Of a DNA stretch of 64,000 nt, positions 39,728-49,200 are shown piece after piece. A program made the translations under genes and the position numbers. The DNA is from Rhizobium sp. 9140 (lineage in GTDB: Bacteria; Pseudomonadota; Alphaproteobacteria; Rhizobiales; Rhizobiaceae). The stretch spans positions 3,450,001 through 3,514,000 of the forward strand of contig NZ_FJUR01000001.1 in the NCBI RefSeq assembly GCF_900067135.1, in the 5' to 3' direction. Position 1 is the first letter of the stretch. Every line of letters starts with the position of its first letter. The notes under the pieces were generated by a model that had not been told where the DNA came from, ran no database searches, and was given only the letters and a program-made list of their open reading frames with translations.

Positions 39728-41035
39728 TTGTCAGAATTTACTTTCTTCCTTGAGGCCGTTCAAAACAACCCGAGAGATGAGGCTATCCAGCGCATTATAG
39801 ACGAAGCGGACTTTAGCAAGGAAATTGCAGCTGAATTGCTAGATGCAGGTTTTAAACTCCGAGACGGAGGCATGCCCCATCTAGCCGCAAGGTTATTCAA
39901 CAAGGCCTCTTTGGCATGGACGCAGGAGACGTCCTTTCATTATGAAGCAGCATTTGCATACAGATTGACCGGCGATCACACTAGGGCTGCAAGGTTGCTA
40001 GCAAAAGCATTTACTATACAGCCTAACAACGAACGTATCCGGCAATTTTTAGCTCACATGATGTTCGCTACAGGCGCTCACAGCCAGGGCTTAGGGGTTC
40101 TTGATATGCAGAACGCTAGTGGCGGCCCCGTGCAAGATGCGCGCCAACTTTTTTCAGACTTCAGTCAATACATGCAAAATTTTCCTAAATCAGCGTCTCT
40201 GATTTTGCGTGACGAGGTCTGCTCGAAGTATGAAGAGTTATCGACACAGGCAGTCTATTCCGAAATCTCAAGGGCAATCTATGATCGTTCACCCTTCAGT
40301 TTGATAAGGCTCGGGGATGGCGAAGGTAGCTGTCTTTCGCTCGGCGATGTCGATGAGATGGAGTATGCGGCTTTGTATGCTGCTAACAGGAGGGAACTAA
40401 CTGAAATGTGGTTCGGGAAAGATTTCCCTTCAGAGCAGAATGGGTTTCAAGCTCTATCGAGGTCACTCCCAGACGTTCTAGCACAAACAGATATTATAGG
40501 AATTCCATACGAAAGCTGGATAGAGCATGAGTACAATATTTCAAGCACTAGAGGCATACCTTCTCTTGTGAATATCTTGAGGTGCATCCGGAACGCCAGC
40601 CTAAATACTAAAATTTGTTCTCAATTGATCCATATGGATCTTCAGAACGGCGATTTTATCGGCAAACTTATAAAGCAAGCCGATAAAATCGCTTTGATAT
40701 CCTGCCTCAGTGAACTTCCTGACTTGATTAAAACTCGATTTGAGATCAGCTCTGTTGATTTCTACAAAATACCGGGTGAGAAGGGGTCATCCTCGGTACT
40801 TGGTGAAGCAGCTAGCGCAGGCACCCATTACCCGAATGCCTATCACGAAATCATGGAAAGACTCTCCACTCCACATGATGGCAAGTTATTTTTGGTCGCG
40901 GGCGGCATCCTTGGTAAGTTCTACGTGAACAAGATTAAAGAATTCGGTGGGGTCGCTCTAGACATCGGCTCCCTCGCCGACGGCTGGGCGAAGAAAAATA
41001 CACGCCCAGGAATGAGCAATCAGTTCGCACTTTGA
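39728..41035 (+). CDS. TPR-like protein with GT-D-type glycosyltransferase domain
   Basis: The 435-residue protein has an N-terminal helical repeat region (about 1-125; HYEAAFAYRLTGDHTRAARLL is a TPR-like unit). Its C-terminal part resembles GT-D fold glycosyltransferases: RLGDGE at 194-199 in SLIRLGDGEGSCLS, DIIGIPYESW near 255, and the closing LVAGGILGKFY and ALDIGSLADGW. GT-D enzymes add sugars to glycans or proteins. The TTG start has AGGTG five bases upstream. The gene is AT-rich and opposite to the late genes, so it looks like a moron that alters the host surface. The sugar and acceptor are unknown. Confidence 0.7.
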   Translation: MSEFTFFLEAVQNNPRDEAIQRIIDEADFSKEIAAELLDAGFKLRDGGMPHLAARLFNKASLAWTQETSFHYEAAFAYRLTGDHTRAARLLAKAFTIQPNNERIRQFLAHMMFATGAHSQGLGVLDMQNASGGPVQDARQLFSDFSQYMQNFPKSASLILRDEVCSKYEELSTQAVYSEISRAIYDRSPFSLIRLGDGEGSCLSLGDVDEMEYAALYAANRRELTEMWFGKDFPSEQNGFQALSRSLPDVLAQTDIIGIPYESWIEHEYNISSTRGIPSLVNILRCIRNASLNTKICSQLIHMDLQNGDFIGKLIKQADKIALISCLSELPDLIKTRFEISSVDFYKIPGEKGSSSVLGEAASAGTHYPNAYHEIMERLSTPHDGKLFLVAGGILGKFYVNKIKEFGGVALDIGSLADGWAKKNTRPGMSNQFAL

Positions 41036-41046
41036 CTGGATTTATT

Positions 41047-41136
41047 TTGAAAATACTAATTATTGGCACCTCGAATTGCCTTCTTGAAGGCGGACTTAAG
41101 ACCGCTGCGATCGATGTCTTCGGGATCGACAAGTAG
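41047..41136 (+). pseudogene. Fragment of a second cargo gene (SGNH-like N-terminus)
   Basis: A 29-codon frame reads LKILIIGTSNCLLEGGLKTA and stops at TAG. The GTSN pattern resembles the first block of SGNH-type or related proteins found in glycan gene clusters. It starts 11 bases after the glycosyltransferase-like gene. Nothing that could continue it follows, so I read it as a 3'-truncated gene. Confidence 0.5.
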
Positions 41137-41213
41137 AAGAGGGATCAGCTGAGCGGACAAGGGCAATTAGATTTCTCATTTAGCTGAAGCCTACTCGCCT
41201 CCTGCACTTGGTG

Positions 41214-41241
41214 CATCAGCCGCGATCGTTCGCGGCTGATG
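41214..41241. terminator. Strong hairpin between cargo block and tail genes
   Basis: A perfect 12-bp stem with a 4-base loop (41214-41225 with 41230-41241) lies between convergent units. Neither side has a T-run, so termination is only likely by position. Confidence 0.55.
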
Positions 41242-41276
41242 TGTCGACATTGCCGCCCTAGGATCGCTTCGCAGGA

Positions 41277-41456
41277 TCAGGCCGAGGGCGCCTCAATCCC
41301 CTCGCGGATCGAGGCTGCGTCCTCTCGTGCCTGTTTCAGCTTCGCCTGCGTCGTTTCCAACTCGGAATTGAGATGCGCCAGATAGGTCTCATACTGTTCG
41401 GCCTCGCGATCGAGGCTCTGGGCTGCGCGCATCATAGTTTCGTTGACATTGCTCAT
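41277..41456 (-). CDS. Small coiled-coil phage protein
   Basis: The 59-residue protein is almost fully helical (MSNVNETMMRAAQSLDREAE, then YLAHLNSELETTQAKLKQ). It has an AAAGGGATTT purine tract before the ATG. It lies at the end of the tail row; a minor accessory role is possible. Confidence 0.6.
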   Translation of the reverse strand: MSNVNETMMRAAQSLDREAEQYETYLAHLNSELETTQAKLKQAREDAASIREGIEAPSA

Positions 41457-41473
41457 TTGGAAAATCCCTTTCG

Positions 41474-41668
41474 TTAGATTTCAGTTTGTGTGGTTGGTCG
41501 GCTGGAAGGCATTATCTGCCTCCATAGGTCGCGAAGCCGTGGCAGATACCCCCGCGCCCGTCGTGATGCGCACTCCGGGCATGGACTGGAAGACTGCCTG
41601 CGGACGGCTTCGTCATCGATAAATCTCGCCGCCATTTGCATTATGCGTTCGTCTCTCGTTTTGCTCAT
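41474..41668 (-). CDS. Small basic phage protein
   Basis: The 64-residue basic protein starts MSKTRDERIMQMAARFIDDE and has CPECASRRARGY, a single Cys-x2-Cys. It overlaps no neighbour and follows the fibre-associated gene. No family recognised. Confidence 0.5.
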   Translation of the reverse strand: MSKTRDERIMQMAARFIDDEAVRRQSSSPCPECASRRARGYLPRLRDLWRQIMPSSRPTTQTEI

Positions 41669-41682
41669 TCTGCTCTCCTTCT

Positions 41683-42087
41683 CTAGGCCCATGAGCCGTC
41701 TAAGACCGGGCCTACTGAGAAGCCTCTGTCAGAAACGACCGCATTATTCAGCGCCGCAAGCTCGGCCTGCAACTCCGCGATCTGATCCTCAGCGGCTATG
41801 CGTGCCTGGCGCTCGGCGTTGGCATCGGCGATCGCAGCCTGCACCGCCTCATGCGCAACGGCTACCTCCGCCAAGGCGGCATCGTTCACACCCTTCACAA
41901 GGACCGACGCCGGGAAGCCCAGCTCTTCTGCCTGCTCAGCAGTCAAGGCGTCGCTGAAACTCGTGACCATTTCGCTCGGCCGATGCGGGTTGGGAGAGCG
42001 CATTCCAAGAATGACGTGGAATGCAGATGGCTCCTTTTCATCGGAGGCGCGCCCTCGGTAGAGAAACTCATGCACATAAACTTCCAT
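41683..42087 (-). CDS. Fibre-associated phage protein
   Basis: The 134-residue protein begins MEVYVHEFLYRGRASDEKEP and has a long coiled coil (about 75-115) before a glycine-rich end. It follows the large fibre gene by 11 bases, the usual spot of a tail-fibre assembly or chaperone protein; this is inferred from position only. Confidence 0.6.
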   Translation of the reverse strand: MEVYVHEFLYRGRASDEKEPSAFHVILGMRSPNPHRPSEMVTSFSDALTAEQAEELGFPASVLVKGVNDAALAEVAVAHEAVQAAIADANAERQARIAAEDQIAELQAELAALNNAVVSDRGFSVGPVLDGSWA

Positions 42088-42098
42088 GATCGCACTCC

Positions 42099-45000
42099 TT
42101 AGGCTGATACGGTGACGTTGGTGCCGCTGATCTTCCATGCGGACCCGTTGGAGATGACCTCGACACCGGTTCCAGCACCCGACGCTTCCTGCATGCCGAG
42201 ACCGGTGAATGCTCGGCCATTGGATGCCCAAGCCTTGCCACGGGGTGTGGCGCTGGCGGCAGGGAGTGTTGCCACGGTGTAAGGGGGCAGTTGAGGCGGG
42301 CCAGTGAACACTGCAGCGGATAAGCGGGCATAGAGCGCGTTCAGTTCTTCCTCGGTCTGGCGAACTCGCTGCCAAACCGAAAAAGCGCCGCTGTTTGATC
42401 GCGTTCGACGGTATGTCTTGCTGTCCGTCAGTGTCCCGCCGATCTCTGTGAGTATCTGCTCACAATGAGCCGTGCCGCGCGCTTTAACGATCCCAAAACA
42501 AAATTGCGCCACAGGCGAGTTAAGCGCAGTGTCCAGCCCGGTATAAAAACCGGGCTCAATCGCCAAGTCCCAATTGGTTACACTGACGATTGTGGAGCGA
42601 AGCCTGTCAGGTAGCTGAGCGTCAGGGATTGTCCCCGTGAGATCAGCCGCAGAACCCGATGAGGCAACAGGGGCAAGACCCAAGGCCGTTCGTGCAGCGG
42701 ACTGGCTAGCACTTCTCAACAGAGAGCGACCGATCAAGGTAGAGCCCGACATGGCGCCCAATCCGACCACGTCTGTGCCGAGATGCAGGTTTGCCACGAT
42801 CTCCCGGCCAATCGCCGGCAGTTCGATGAGGCCCGGATGGTTGATCTTGTTGGAAGGGCAGACATCGAGCGTCGTCAGGCCACCCAACGCTGCGATGAAG
42901 CGATCGTCATACAGGTGATCGACCGGCACAAAGGGGACATCGAGCGCATCCGCGACACGCTTGATCAGTCTATTCGTGAATGCCCAGTTGTGGATTGCCA
43001 GTGTGCGCGGACGGGGCACTCCGACGAAGATCGGCAACGATCCTGCGCTAAGAAACGTCTGCCCGGCGATCATTAGACGGGCTTCAGCGGCAGGATCACC
43101 CAGTTCGTTCATGCCGTACGTCACGAGGACCCCGTGGGCGCCGGACGCGGCGGCACTGGTCAGCGAAGACGTCGGCGTGGACCCGGACACCGCGTCGGCC
43201 GAGGAGGACCCGGCAACAGACCAGTTGTCGTAGACGAGATCCTGCCCGAGCACGTAGCCCTGCTTTTCAAGCGCCGACACGACTTCCCAAACCATCCCCA
43301 CGCGTGTGTGAACGGCGCCTGCGCCATCGTCGGCCCGGCCGAGCTGCACAGCCGTGTAAAGCTGGATCGTCGCCAGAACGTCGGAGCCGTAGCCCTCAGC
43401 GAGGTAGACGGCCGTGGCCCTGTCGCGCATCGCTCCATTCGGGGCCGTGGACGACGGCACGGCCGACTGCTGGGCGTTGATGCTGTCGCCGAAGCTGATC
43501 AGCTTGATCGCCTGCCGGCTGGCAGCACGCGCCGTCAGAGGTTTTGCACGACGACGGTTCTCGCTGCGGATCTGGTCCCGCCATGCCTTGGCCTGCGGCA
43601 TGACGCCATCGACCAGCTCATAGAGCATCGTCCACTGCACGGTCGCCTGATAGACGCGCAGCATCGCGATCGGCAGTTGGCGGAGCGAAGTACGCTTCGG
43701 CATGAAGGCGTCCGGATCGCCCGCACGCTCCGTGCCCTGAATGATGCCGAGCTGCTTGGTGGAGACATCGTAGTAGAGCAGATCGAACCGGATGTTCGTC
43801 GATGCCGTGGCCGCCAGCGCGATCGTCTGAGACGGCGTCCAGAGCCCCATGCCGGACCGGCCAACAAGCGCACGGCAGGTGATGACCAACCCGGAGGCGA
43901 CGACAGCGGAGATCGATGCGTCGAGGATCGTTTCCTCGAGTGCCAGAGGAGCCGAAGCCGGCAGCTGCGCCAACTTCATCGGGTCGGCCTTAAGGTCGAA
44001 GCCGATCTGGATGCGGGCGCCATAGTCGGCCGTCGTATCTGTCAGGAACGTCGTGTTCGTGCCGTCAACCAGCGGCGTGAAATATCCTGCCTCGACGCCG
44101 GCGCCAACGAGGAAGGCCAGATCCGAGCCCGCGCCATCGTTGGAGAACCCGATGTACTCCCCCGCTTTGAGAGCCATCGCACCAACTTCATCTTCGATGA
44201 GGATGTTCGGCCCACCGAGCAGACGAACCGGATAGTCCTTGCCCACCTGGTTGAACGAATTGCCGGCTTTCACGAAGCGCTTAAGCTTCACGACGATTTC
44301 GCTATGCGCATACGCACGTAAGGCCGACAGCTTGCTGTCACGGGCGACGGACTCGCTAAACACCCAGGTGTTGCGCGGCAGGCTATCGCCTGTAACGCCT
44401 GCCTTCCGGATGCCGATGGTCTGAATAGATCCTGAGACGGCGTCCGACACAAAGCCGCGTGCAGCCGGCGCCGCTCCGGCGTTGACGACGAACTGCACCT
44501 GAAGCTTGGCTGACGTATCGATCGTGTTATCCGCGAAGGACGGTTGATCACCGGCTGCGCCGTAAAACCCGCTGTTTGCCCCGAGCAGGTAGCAGAGAAT
44601 GCCGCTGCCGTAGATGCCGAGATAGTCGCCGGCAAAGACCGGGATCGTCCCAAGGTTATCGACCGTCGATAGGTTCAGACCGAGAGAAACCGGTACCAGG
44701 TAGTCCTGAGAGACGGAAATGAAGTTGTCGCCGGTCTTTTTATAACGGCGGACCTTCACGACGCCGGCAGCCTTGGCGAACAGGAACAAGCCGCCGAGGT
44801 AGCCATCGCGCGTGACCGGCTGTGGGAGAACGAAGGTCTGATCGGTGGCCGTCGTGCCAGTGACAGGCGTTTCTGCAATGCCGATAACCTGACGATCGGC
44901 CACGCGGTCAAGACGCTCAAGAATGAGATTCTGAGCCGTCGTGAGGGTATTGTCGGAAGACTGGCGAAGTGTTGCCTCGTTCGCAACGGCGTCAGCAGCC

Positions 45001-45917
45001 GCTTGGAGGACGGCTGCGATCCGGGCGGCAAGCGAAGAGGAAGTTCCGCGCGCTGCCACGACCTCCGACGTCACGAGGTTCACGCCTTGCGTTAGCGTGT
45101 TGTCCGAAGACTGCCGGAAAGCCGCTTCCGCTGCGATACCATCTGATGCCGCCTGGAGGACGGCTGCAATACGCGCTGCGAGCGAGGTGGAAGTGCCACG
45201 CCCCGCAACCACCTCATCCCTGATGGTGCCAACGAGGGTCAGGATGGTGGATGCGAAGTTTGGATCATTACCAAGCGCTGTGGCCAATTCCTTCAGCGTA
45301 TCAAGTGCCGCCGGTGAGCTTGCAACGATGGACGCAACTGCCGACGAGATTGCAGCGGCCTGCAACGTGGAAACAGGCATTTCCGCAGGCGTAAGATTTT
45401 GAACCTTATCGAGCCCCAGGTTCGATTTTCCGCGAGCCTTCTGCGTCGGTGTGAGGTTCTGCTCGACATCGACGCGAAGGCGCAGGTTGAGCGCCGTCAG
45501 CATCGTGGCCGCGAAGTTAGGGTCATTGCCAATCGCAGCGGCAAGGTCGGCAAGCGAGTTCAGGAGATCGGGTGCCGCGCCGATCAGATCCTCAATAGCC
45601 TCGGCCGCAGCAGCGGCAACGGCGGCGTCGATCGTCGACAGCCCTTCCACCAGGAGCCTGATGCGCTCTTGAAACCGCGTGACGTCGCCCTTCTGCTGGA
45701 TAGCATAAGGGGCGCCCGTCTGCGAAGGACCGGGCCAAGCGTAGGCGAGCGTGATGCTCGTGCCACTGATGGCCTCGATCGGAATAGCCAGACCAATATG
45801 GGCGCCGAAGAAGTCGCCTGAAAGCACGCGCGTCCAGCTGACATTCTGCCCTGTGACCGCCTTGGAGCCGTTGGCTACGGACGCCGTGCCGCCGCGGATT
45901 AAGTCGTCATTCGCCAT
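42099..45917 (-). CDS. Large tail fibre with SGNH hydrolase domain
   Basis: About 1,272 residues in modules: an N-terminal attachment region; helical fibre repeats (LAAAIGNDPNFAATML and LATALGNDPNFASTIL); two 50-residue repeats around 235-330 (RGTSTSLAARIAAVLQAA / RGTSSSLAARIAAVLQAA); two related beta-domains at about 345-490 and 500-645; an SGNH/GDSL hydrolase from about 800 with FGDS (Ser near 812), YGMNE near 935 and NHPG (His near 1027); then a knob-like domain (EPGFYTGLDTALNSPVA). It should bind the receptor and deacylate surface polysaccharide. The ATG 45917 has AAGG at good spacing; ATG 45926 is also open. Confidence 0.88.
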   Translation of the reverse strand: MANDDLIRGGTASVANGSKAVTGQNVSWTRVLSGDFFGAHIGLAIPIEAISGTSITLAYAWPGPSQTGAPYAIQQKGDVTRFQERIRLLVEGLSTIDAAVAAAAAEAIEDLIGAAPDLLNSLADLAAAIGNDPNFAATMLTALNLRLRVDVEQNLTPTQKARGKSNLGLDKVQNLTPAEMPVSTLQAAAISSAVASIVASSPAALDTLKELATALGNDPNFASTILTLVGTIRDEVVAGRGTSTSLAARIAAVLQAASDGIAAEAAFRQSSDNTLTQGVNLVTSEVVAARGTSSSLAARIAAVLQAAADAVANEATLRQSSDNTLTTAQNLILERLDRVADRQVIGIAETPVTGTTATDQTFVLPQPVTRDGYLGGLFLFAKAAGVVKVRRYKKTGDNFISVSQDYLVPVSLGLNLSTVDNLGTIPVFAGDYLGIYGSGILCYLLGANSGFYGAAGDQPSFADNTIDTSAKLQVQFVVNAGAAPAARGFVSDAVSGSIQTIGIRKAGVTGDSLPRNTWVFSESVARDSKLSALRAYAHSEIVVKLKRFVKAGNSFNQVGKDYPVRLLGGPNILIEDEVGAMALKAGEYIGFSNDGAGSDLAFLVGAGVEAGYFTPLVDGTNTTFLTDTTADYGARIQIGFDLKADPMKLAQLPASAPLALEETILDASISAVVASGLVITCRALVGRSGMGLWTPSQTIALAATASTNIRFDLLYYDVSTKQLGIIQGTERAGDPDAFMPKRTSLRQLPIAMLRVYQATVQWTMLYELVDGVMPQAKAWRDQIRSENRRRAKPLTARAASRQAIKLISFGDSINAQQSAVPSSTAPNGAMRDRATAVYLAEGYGSDVLATIQLYTAVQLGRADDGAGAVHTRVGMVWEVVSALEKQGYVLGQDLVYDNWSVAGSSSADAVSGSTPTSSLTSAAASGAHGVLVTYGMNELGDPAAEARLMIAGQTFLSAGSLPIFVGVPRPRTLAIHNWAFTNRLIKRVADALDVPFVPVDHLYDDRFIAALGGLTTLDVCPSNKINHPGLIELPAIGREIVANLHLGTDVVGLGAMSGSTLIGRSLLRSASQSAARTALGLAPVASSGSAADLTGTIPDAQLPDRLRSTIVSVTNWDLAIEPGFYTGLDTALNSPVAQFCFGIVKARGTAHCEQILTEIGGTLTDSKTYRRTRSNSGAFSVWQRVRQTEEELNALYARLSAAVFTGPPQLPPYTVATLPAASATPRGKAWASNGRAFTGLGMQEASGAGTGVEVISNGSAWKISGTNVTVSA

Positions 45918-46167
45918 GTGCAGCATCCTTGCCCGTCGTCTTCTTTGCAGTCGCGATGCGCAGCTTGTCCTGCAGTTCAGCGACCTGCGCGTTCAGTTCG
46001 ATCTCACGCATACTGGCCTCATCGACGGCCTGCTTGGCGTCTTGCAGGAGCTGGTCGCGGTCGATGATGTGTTGGGCCAGCGCCGCGACGCGCCCACGAA
46101 AATAGGCAAGCTGGTTTTCCGCCTCGCGCAGTTGCGCAGCGGCGCTGATAGTCATCGCGTCGGTCAT
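45907..46167 (-). CDS. Small coiled-coil tail protein
   Basis: The 86-residue protein is helical throughout (AAAQLREAENQLAYFRGR and SMREIELNAQVAELQDKL). It ends inside the start of the fibre gene, so translation is coupled. A tail accessory or fibre-attachment role is inferred from place. Confidence 0.65.
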   Translation of the reverse strand: MTDAMTISAAAQLREAENQLAYFRGRVAALAQHIIDRDQLLQDAKQAVDEASMREIELNAQVAELQDKLRIATAKKTTGKDAAHGE

Positions 46168-46222
46168 GAAGCGTCCTTCCGGCCAAAACCGGCTCGTGTT
46201 GAAACATCAGTGTGATGGCCGC

Positions 46223-49200
46223 TCAGGCGGCGGCAGGCAGGACCTTTTTGCCGACGATCGCCGTCATCGTCCGACGTCCAATCTGAAGCGCGCTCGGTCG
46301 GTCGCTGCTGATCAAGACCTGCAGGTTCTGCGTTCCAGATCCCGAAATGATCGTGCCGCCGAAGGCGATCGTCTTGCCCAGCGTTGTCATCTCGTCGAAC
46401 GAAACAGTCGCGTCGCCCAGGAACAGAGAGCCCCAGTAGATTTCAACGGTGACATTGATCTTGAGGTTGCCAGCAAGGTCCGTCACCCGAACGCGGACAT
46501 CCCCGCCGACGCGAACGATATCCCGCGCAGTCTTGGTGACGGACAGGAAGCCGATTTGCGACGTGCCGGTCGTATGCGCAAAGCTATTGGCCATGCTGAA
46601 TGTTGGCATCGACATGGCAGCTTCCTGAGCGAGCGCGGCAGTTAGAACGCTCCCGTCGAGAAACGTGATCTTGTCCGTCGTGATGTTGCGGATATAGCCG
46701 GCGTCGATGTAGAGGCCGCCGGCGTCGACAGCAAAGATCTTGGTTCCGGTCTCGTCGTTCCCAACAGCAACCGCGAAGAGCCCAGCGTTGACGATCACCT
46801 CTGGAGGCTTGTTCGGATCTGAATAGGTCTTAAAAAATATGCCGGCCGATTTGTAATCGTCCGCCGATCCGAAACGCGTCTGAATGGCGGCAAGCGCATA
46901 GCCAGAGCCGTTTGCATTGACCGTCTCGAACCTCATGCGCGACTGTGCAATCGCTGAGCCGAATGTGCTCCGAATGCCGAGAATAGCCTCCCCCTGACTG
47001 GTGATCTGATCGCCCTGTTGTGTCACGGTCCCCGACAGGGTGGAGAGGGCTTCGAACGATGCTTTGTCGTCGAGCTCCAGCTCGATCTCGTTGATGATGT
47101 CTCCCTGAAGCGTGATGACATCCCCGATCTGCGAGACTTCCGAGGCCAGAGATGAGAATACGGTTGAGCCGATCTTGTCGGAAAGGGATGTTGCCAGCGT
47201 CGTCATATCCGCCGACAGGCTGGAAACGTTGCCCTCTGTCGCCGTGACGCGAGCGATCGTTGTTTCAACGACCGATGCCGACGCCTTATTCTCAAGCTCC
47301 GCTTCGAAGGTCGTTACCCGCTGAGCGAGCGCAGACGTTTCGGACGTTGCGACATCGATTTTCTCGTCAAAGCGTGCGCGCAGCTTACCGGTCTGACTGA
47401 AGATCTCGCGCCTGATCTGCTTTTTGTCGGAGTAGTTGGCGAGATCCTGCGCGGAGATCCCAAGAGCGAGTGCCTTGCGATCCTCGATCAGCTTGCGGAT
47501 ATTGGTGTCACGCCAGACCCAGTCCTCCAGCAGGGCAAGCTCGTTGCCGATGGCCTGCGAGATTTCCTGCAGGTGGAGATCTTGTGCCGAAAACCGAATG
47601 TCATCCGTCGTGACCGGCAGCCACGCGCTGAAATCTGTTTCGACGGAAATCGAGTTACGGATGAGCCTGCCTTGCGCTTCATACTCCGTCGCGGGCAGAA
47701 GCCACGCGCCTGAGAGAACCCACGAATAGGGCGCGGCGTAGGGCTGCTGGTCACTGTCGAAGACGATGGCGCCTGTCTCTTTCAGTCGGACTTTCACCCA
47801 GACGTTCCGGACGTCGTCTAGGTTGGAAGCAGCCGTCACGAGGATCGCAGGCCGGCGCGCAAGGCCGCTTGCGTCAAGGATGGTCGTCGCGGTGACCGTC
47901 CAGCCTTCCATGGGCTGCACCGGGACCGGCATCGTGCCGAGGTACCCGGAGGCGAACGGCAATTCGAACGATGGCGACCAGTCATAGTCGGCCGGGTCGA
48001 TCTCACGGATCGTCACCAGCTGGTTCATAGTGACTTCGCCCTGGATGTCGACGATCAGGAATTTCTTGTTGACGTAGCCATTGCGCGGCGACGTCCACGC
48101 AATGACGTCGTTCGGCTCCAGCACCCACGCCTCAGGTGGAAGCCAAAAGCGGTGCGTGCGGAAGCGGCGCTCTTCCTTGATCATCGCGCGGCGGATGCGT
48201 TGAGCCTGACGCGGGAAAGGTACAGCCGGAAGCTGGACATCAACCGGCAAAACGCGGTTGCCGTCGATCTCAAACAGCGTCTTGCCGGTTACCTCGTCGA
48301 TGACGTCCTTGGCCGACAGCACGGGAGCATCTTTCGACACCCATTTCTCATCGGGGTTCGGGAAGCTGATGTTGATCTGGTTGACGGTCTCGTCGAGCGT
48401 CGGGAATGGCTCGAACGTCTGCCCCTTGGTGATGATGATATCGGCATCACTGAAGTCGAAGACAGCCGCACCGAAGGCGCCCACCTGTATCTTGAAAACC
48501 CCTCCGACCTCTGCAATGCGCGCATTCGCTGCGGCACGCAGCTGGTCGATCACGTCAAGCGGTTCCATGTCGCCGGTGATCTCAAGTCCAGCGCGAAACT
48601 GTGGCTCCGTTTGCGTCCCCGGGATCTCGATGAGGCGACCAGATTCATTGGCGGCGGCAATCCAGTTGGACGCCGGCAGGCGTATGGCTGCCAAATTCTG
48701 ACCACCGTAGAACCAGTCGTCCTGGTACCGCAGCCCACGGATGACATTGTAGATCTGCACGATAGGATTGACTGAAGGCTCCCAGACCGACTGATCGCTC
48801 CAAAGCTGCTGACCATTGCCGCCGTTCGTCGAATCCTTGCGGATGTCGTAGAGCGGGATGCCGCGCGACACGAAAAGCGTGTTGGGAACCGTGTTGAAAT
48901 ACTTGGGACGGTAGCGGTACGTCATGACGGCGTAGGGAACGCCGCGCCCAATCATGCTTTCAAGCCAAGGGCGATCTTCCAAGTCGCCGAATTTCTCGAT
49001 GAGGAAGGGGTCCGCTGCGGTCTGGGTCCCGCTATAGAACTTGATCCAAGCGTAATCATCAATCCCGCTGCCAACGTCGCCGTCCCGATCGTCGTCGTCT
49101 CGGAATTCCTTGATCGGGTAGCCGTTCTCGTCTGGCGTTTCGGCCGTGAGGATCGTGACCTTCTGGTCATCAATCCACAATTCCATATCTTCCAAGCGCG

